DNA from: Rhypophila decipiens
Taxonomy: Eukaryota; Ascomycota; Sordariomycetes; Sordariales; Naviculisporaceae
Assembly (NCBI GenBank): GCA_033297075.1
Contig: MU858045.1
Span: 806,001 to 870,000 of the forward strand
DNA: 64,000 nucleotides
Direction of reading: 5' to 3'
Each line of letters starts with the position of its first letter. Position 1 is the first letter of the stretch. This document shows positions 62,801 through 64,000 of this stretch, one piece after another. The notes below the pieces were generated by a model that saw only the letters and a program-made list of their open reading frames with translations, was not told the origin of the DNA and ran no database searches. Made by a program: the position numbers and the translations under genes.

Positions 62801-64000
62801 ACAAAGCCAGAAACAGAAACAAACTCGTCCTCCGTACGTCGTACAACAGCGACAGCATCGATATCAGCAAGCGAGCAAGAAGAAGTTTGCCTGGATTATT
62901 TGGGAGAGAACACGTGCGTGGTCTCTATTGGGTCGAGGTATCTGATTGGCACGGACAAGTCTCCGTCCGTGAAACTAAACCTGATCGAGTTGAAGATCTC
63001 GGACGATGCGGTGAGTACCGATGCTCAATGATGGCTGTATGACGGCGTCGGGTCGGTGGTCCGGAAGCCGACGTCCCGATGTTTGCGTGTCGATTTGTAT
63101 ACAGTATGTCGCATTACTCAATATTCTTTTCCTTTTCCTTTTTTTCTCTTTTTCTTTTTCTATTTTCCATTTTCCATTTGTTGTTATGGTTGGTCCGACC
63201 TCCCTCCCTCCGGTATAGCATACCGAGTATAGATGCTGGTGTATCGGTGCCGTCAAGAGACATAATTCATCAAAACGAACGAACAAACAGGAACGTCCGG
63301 AGATTCTTCCGGTCATTTTTCTTATTGTTGGAGGTGTAGGTGTTACAACATGAATTCAATAGCTAAACAAAACTCACAGAGCACAGCATGAACACCTCAG
63401 GTCCGACGGAACATGACATTCGTACATCCAGCCATCCATCCCGTATGCCGTGTCACGCTCGGGCGGACGCCGGGGAGTGGAGCCGGCTCGTGTTGCGTGT
63501 TGAGGTGGGTGGTTGTCATATTTCTTTTTCCTTACCAAAGTTCTCGGTCTTGCTGCTGCGGGATGAGTTTCTGTTGGTGCGCTTCTGGCTGTTTGTGTAA
63601 GGTATGGGTGAGTAAGTATTTGTCAGTAGAATTGAGTGAGTGCGAGTATGAAATGCGAGTGAGATGATGGAGATATGGTAAAGGGTGAGTCCAGTCTTGA
63701 GCCTCTTTGTACTTGGTGTCGAGTGTAACAATGGGGGTAATGCGAGCATAACAATGAGCACAAGACTGAGGATAGAAGCAAGTATGAGTAAGTATGAGAG
63801 CGGGTGTAAGGGGGAGTATGGAAGTGAGGATATAAGTGAATATGAAGGTGAGTATGAGGATATGAGAGTGAGGCGGAAGTGAGGATGAGAGTGAGAGTGA
63901 ACCTAAGTATGAGAGATTGAGTATATGGGAAATCATATAATAAATATCATCACCAACAATGGCATCACAGCTCTGATAGGTGATACTTTGTTCAAGCCAG
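59801..64000. other. Gene-free right end
   Basis: Short frames only. A possible small exon pair around 61185-61330 and the 154-codon frame at 62567-63031 were considered and not accepted. The end carries a degenerate simple repeat. Confidence 0.5.
63605..63925. repeat. Degenerate GAGTATGAG / GTGAG simple repeat
   Basis: About 320 nt are built from variants of GAGTATGA, GTGAG and AGTAAGTATGAG, densest from 63779 to 63925. The minus strand is correspondingly CTCATACTC-like, which creates a spurious open frame. Confidence 0.8.

Noticed and set aside
62567..63031. 154-codon frame, plus strand
   Set aside because: No domain, start or splice context supports it; its composition looks random.

Overview
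The window looks like nuclear DNA of a filamentous ascomycete (Pezizomycotina, most like a Sordariomycete). The genes carry several short introns (about 48-200 nt) with GTRNGT donors, CTNAC-type branch sites and YAG acceptors. The protein families are typically fungal: WSC-domain wall protein, CRT10 regulator, Zn(II)2Cys6 factor, Frizzled-like 7TM receptor and TauD-like dioxygenase. There are long pyrimidine-rich leaders, a nuclear tRNA-Leu(CAA) with an intron, and recurrent AGGTAGGT and TACTCCGTA motifs in noncoding DNA. I see no ribosomal RNA, CRISPR array, prokaryotic operon or intact transposon.

Layout from left to right. (1) 291-2274 (+): secreted WSC/carbohydrate-binding protein whose first WSC module is broken by a frame change near 575. 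(2) 2275-8003: noncoding, then 8004-9797 (+): SWIM zinc-finger protein. (3) 10480-12763 (-): membrane-anchored histidine acid phosphatase in five exons. (4) 13902-16473 (-): CRT10-family protein in two exons. (5) 17755-19776 (-): membrane-anchored GH5 glycosidase. (6) 21944-23715 (-): Frizzled/Smoothened-like 7TM protein in four exons. (7) 23716-36620: a 12.9 kb stretch without a convincing protein gene but with tRNA-Val(AAC) and intron-bearing tRNA-Leu(CAA). (8) 36621-38426 (-): divergent protein kinase-like protein. (9) 38427 to about 47370: another gene-free stretch. (10) About 47370-50539 (+): Zn(II)2Cys6 transcription factor in six or seven exons. (11) 54924-56315 (+): TauD/TfdA-type dioxygenase in five exons. 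(12) 59389-59800 (+): possible three-exon microprotein gene. (13) The right end is noncoding and finishes in a degenerate GAGTATGAG-type repeat.

The genes do not form a pathway or an obvious biosynthetic cluster; they read as an ordinary, gene-sparse chromosomal segment. Several encode surface or membrane functions (WSC protein, ectophosphatase, GH5 enzyme, 7TM receptor), but any functional link is inference. I found no clear new biological system. The best leads are the broken WSC gene, the possible spliced microprotein, the kinase-like protein with altered HRD and DFG motifs, a stop-free intron in the phosphatase gene, a perfect 22-bp palindrome, and the large gene-free blocks. Splice sites were placed by eye from consensus, frame continuity and remembered family sequences.
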